A program made the position numbers and the translations under genes. DNA of 64,000 bases from Deltaproteobacteria bacterium (GTDB lineage: Bacteria; Desulfobacterota; Desulfobulbia; Desulfobulbales; Desulfurivibrionaceae). The notes beneath the pieces were generated by a model. The model made no database searches, was not told the origin of the DNA, and saw only the letters and a list, made by a program, of their open reading frames with translations. The stretch spans positions 62,001 to 126,000 of the forward strand of contig JAJZRJ010000001.1 of assembly GCA_021802775.1 (NCBI GenBank). The letters are read 5' to 3'. Below, one piece after another: positions 62,117 to 64,000 of the stretch (positions are counted from its first letter, which is position 1; every line of letters begins with the position of its first letter).

Positions 62117-62815
62117 ATGAATCCCGCCGAACTGCCGGAAAAACGATTCAAGCTCTATCGGGAGCTCCTGAAGCGCTACAAGGTCTCCTTCACGCCGCTC
62201 ACGGTCCGCGGCCACCATCTGGAGATCCTCCAGGTGGATGATCTGGAACCATTGCTGGCCGGCAAGGATCCCTTCAAGGACGTGGAGCGCTTCCCCTTCT
62301 GGGTCAGGTTGTGGGAGGCCTCGCTGGCCCTGGCCGACCTGATGGCCTCGCTGCCGCCCAAGCCGGGCCAGACCCTGCTCGAACTGGGCGCCGGCCTTGC
62401 CGCCCCAGGTTTGGCCGCGGCCGCCGCCGGCTACCAGGTGACCTTGAGCGACTACGAACAGTACATCCTCAACTTCCAGAAGGTCAACGCCGCGGCGAAC
62501 AAGGTAGAGGACCGGGTCCGCCACGTCCTCCTCGACTGGCTCAAGCCGCCCGCAGACCTGCCGCAGTACGACACCATCATCGGCGCCGAGATCCTCTTCC
62601 GCGAAAACTTCTTCGAACCGCTCATCACCATCTTCCGCCAACACCTCAAGCCCGGCGGACTCATCTACCTGGCCCACGACGTGCGGCGCAAGAGCCTGCC
62701 GAAATTCCTGATCGCGGCGGAAAAATACTTCGAGGTGGCGGTGAGCAAGCGCACCCTGCGCACCGAAGACAAGGAACTCACCATCATCGTCAACCGTCTC
62801 ACCTCGCGCAGCTAA
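62117..62815 (+). CDS. Class I SAM methyltransferase (METTL21/Nnt1-like)
   Basis: About 232 residues from the ATG at 62117, behind GGAAGAGG. Motif I is 'TLLELGAGLAAPGLAAAAAG', with an acidic end of strand 2 in 'VTLSDYEQYILNF', then 'YDTIIGAEILFRENFF' and 'LKPGGLIYLAHDVRRKSL'. The 'FPFWVRLWEASLALADLM' lead is like lysine or small-molecule methyltransferases of the METTL21 group, where the 'W..W..S..LA' segment lines the active site. The substrate is unknown. A second methyltransferase gene follows 12 bases later. Confidence 0.85.
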   Translation: MNPAELPEKRFKLYRELLKRYKVSFTPLTVRGHHLEILQVDDLEPLLAGKDPFKDVERFPFWVRLWEASLALADLMASLPPKPGQTLLELGAGLAAPGLAAAAAGYQVTLSDYEQYILNFQKVNAAANKVEDRVRHVLLDWLKPPADLPQYDTIIGAEILFRENFFEPLITIFRQHLKPGGLIYLAHDVRRKSLPKFLIAAEKYFEVAVSKRTLRTEDKELTIIVNRLTSRS

Positions 62816-62827
62816 GGGAGGAGCACC

Positions 62828-63649
62828 ATGCGCTACGACGAAATCGACTGGAACGCCCTCTGGCAGGAGGCGCGCCGCGCCAAATCCTGGAAAAAGAAAG
62901 GCCGGACCGATTGGGATCAGCGGGCCGCCGGCTTTGCCGCCCGCAACATCGACTCGCCTTACGTGACCCAATTCCTCGACAAACTCCCCCTGGAGCGGAA
63001 GTGGAGCGTACTCGATGTGGGCTGCGGCCCCGGCACCTTGTCGCTCCCTTTGGCCCACGAGGTGCGCCAGGTGACGGCCATCGATTTCTCGGCGGCCATG
63101 CTGGCTGAGCTGCGGCAACGGGCCGAGGCGATGGGCGTCGAAAACCTGACGACCATCCAGGCCGCCTGGGAAGATGACTGGGAGGCGCTCCATATCGCAC
63201 CGCACGACGTGGCCATTGCCTCGCGTTCGCTCTCGGTGGACAACCTCGAAGGGGCACTCACCAAGCTCGACTGCTGGGCCACCAAGGCAGTCTATCTCAC
63301 CGACCGGGTCGGCGCCGGCCCCTTTGACCCCGACCTCTTCGCCGCCCTCGGCCGCCCCTTTGCGCCGGGACCGGACTACATCTACACCGTGAATCTGCTC
63401 TACACCATGGGCATTCACGCCCGGGTGGACTTCATCACCCTGGCAGCCACCAGGCGTTACGAATCGCCGGACGAAGCGATCCAGTCCCATGCCTGGATGG
63501 TGGACGACCTCACCCCGGCGGAAACGGAACGGCTCACCGACTACGTGGAAAGACGGCTACGCCGCCATCCGGAGGGCGGCTGGGAATTCCGCCGCCGGCT
63601 GGCGCCCCGGTGGGCGCTCATCTGGTGGCGCAAGGCTGAAGAACGATGA
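62828..63649 (+). CDS. Class I SAM-dependent methyltransferase
   Basis: 273 residues. SAM motif I is '[20 protein letters not shown]', with '[20 protein letters not shown]' and '[13 protein letters not shown]' following. A '[20 protein letters not shown]' start and a C-terminal '[20 protein letters not shown]' frame the fold. I recall related proteins clustered with corrinoid or metal genes in anaerobes, but the substrate cannot be assigned here. AGGGAGGAG precedes the ATG. Its stop overlaps the mnmG start (ATGA), so the two are probably co-translated. Confidence 0.82.
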   Translation: MRYDEIDWNALWQEARRAKSWKKKGRTDWDQRAAGFAARNIDSPYVTQFLDKLPLERKWSVLDVGCGPGTLSLPLAHEVRQVTAIDFSAAMLAELRQRAEAMGVENLTTIQAAWEDDWEALHIAPHDVAIASRSLSVDNLEGALTKLDCWATKAVYLTDRVGAGPFDPDLFAALGRPFAPGPDYIYTVNLLYTMGIHARVDFITLAATRRYESPDEAIQSHAWMVDDLTPAETERLTDYVERRLRRHPEGGWEFRRRLAPRWALIWWRKAEER

Positions 63650-64000
63650 ACAGCCGGGCTGCCTACGACGTCATCGTCATCGGCGCGGGCCACGCCGGTT
63701 GCGAGGCCGCCCTGGCTGCCGCCCGCATGGGCTGCCGCACCGCGGTGCTGGTGATGAACGCCGATTCCATCGGCGCCATGAGCTGCAACCCGGCCATCGG
63801 CGGGCTGGCCAAGGGCCATCTGGTCAAGGAGATCGACGCCCTGGGCGGCGAGATGGCCAAAAACATCGACGCCACCGCCATCCAGTTCCGGCGTTTGAAC
63901 ACCAGCAAGGGGCCGGCGGTGTGGTCCTCCCGCGCCCAGGCCGACCGCCTGCTCTACCGGCTGCGGATGAAATCGGTGCTGGAGCGCCAGCAAAACCTCG
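63646..64000 (+). CDS. mnmG: tRNA uridine 5-carboxymethylaminomethyl modification enzyme, 5' part
   Basis: The first 118 codons are inside the window and the frame is open at its end. The FAD site '[20 protein letters not shown]', '[20 protein letters not shown]' with '[12 protein letters not shown]', and '[20 protein letters not shown]' with 'QADR' are diagnostic of MnmG/GidA. With MnmE it modifies the wobble uridine of several tRNAs. Its ATG overlaps the stop of the upstream methyltransferase. Confidence 0.97.
   Translation, partial: MNSRAAYDVIVIGAGHAGCEAALAAARMGCRTAVLVMNADSIGAMSCNPAIGGLAKGHLVKEIDALGGEMAKNIDATAIQFRRLNTSKGPAVWSSRAQADRLLYRLRMKSVLERQQNL

Noticed and set aside
1-64000. tRNA genes, rRNA genes, CRISPR arrays, prophage or transposase genes
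   Set aside because: Intergenic regions were read for T-loop-like motifs, regular spaced repeats and transposase ORFs. None was convincing; very diverged ones could be missed without a search.

Overview
The window comes from a GC-rich, Gram-negative, flagellated bacterium that is probably a strictly anaerobic member of the Desulfobacterota (Desulfobulbales-like). This is inferred from gene content: an HdrC/MvhD/MetV set of the Wood-Ljungdahl methyl-branch type, a hybrid-cluster protein operon with an HcpR/FNR-like site, a large membrane-anchored multiheme cytochrome, an AhbC/AhbD/NirJ-type heme radical SAM enzyme beside hemE and hemH, FlgH (L-ring) and FlgI (P-ring), and several families of palindromic intergenic repeats. 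No dissimilatory sulfate-reduction gene, rRNA, tRNA or CRISPR array was seen.

Layout. 1-5400: the end of a single-domain response regulator, then a compact minus-strand operon (membrane protein, histidine kinase, PEP-synthase-like phosphotransferase, dual-specificity phosphatase fused to a YkgJ metal-binding domain). 5.4-10.9 kb: minus-strand heme genes (hemH, HD-domain gene, hemE, radical SAM) with repeats between them, then a PIN-PhoH ATPase. 11.0-18.6 kb: kdpABC on the plus strand, with kdpD split in two by a third copy of a pentamer and kdpE reduced to a remnant. 18.6-22.0 kb: nadE overlapping a gene for a roughly 12-heme cytochrome. 22.0-24.2 kb: a repeat-bearing spacer, a sigma70-type promoter and hdrC-mvhD-metV, closed by a terminator. 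24.2-39.7 kb (minus): bioD with a bioH-bioC fusion, a GDP-fucose operon (manC-gmd-fcl), a sugar epimerase with glmS, a cysteine desulfurase, nadA, an HPF/cold-shock fusion, nagZ, queC and sfsA; a small comEA-like gene lies on the plus strand at 30.3 kb.

39.7-51.2 kb is a flagellar block: an FlhB-like gene, flgF-G-A-H, flgI-J-N-K-L, csrA, fliW and, convergent to them, flgM. Promoter matches fit a flagellar hierarchy: sigma54 sites precede flgF and flgI, and a near-consensus sigma28 site precedes flgM. 51.3-56.6 kb: polA, a PpiD/SurA-like chaperone gene, a 134-bp structured inverted repeat, a J-domain gene and plsY. 56.8-60.2 kb: hcp, a zinc-ribbon/HD protein and a ferredoxin-like protein behind an HcpR/FNR-like palindrome. 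60.2-64.0 kb: a TlpA-like thioredoxin, a small secreted protein with its own promoter and terminator, uppP, two methyltransferases and the start of mnmG, which runs off the window.

The points most worth attention are the decayed or switchable kdpDE, the phosphosignalling operon at 0.2-5.3 kb, the mixed heme-pathway gene set, the HdrC-MvhD-MetV set without HdrA, HdrB or MetF, and the structured repeats at 22.1 and 55.6 kb.
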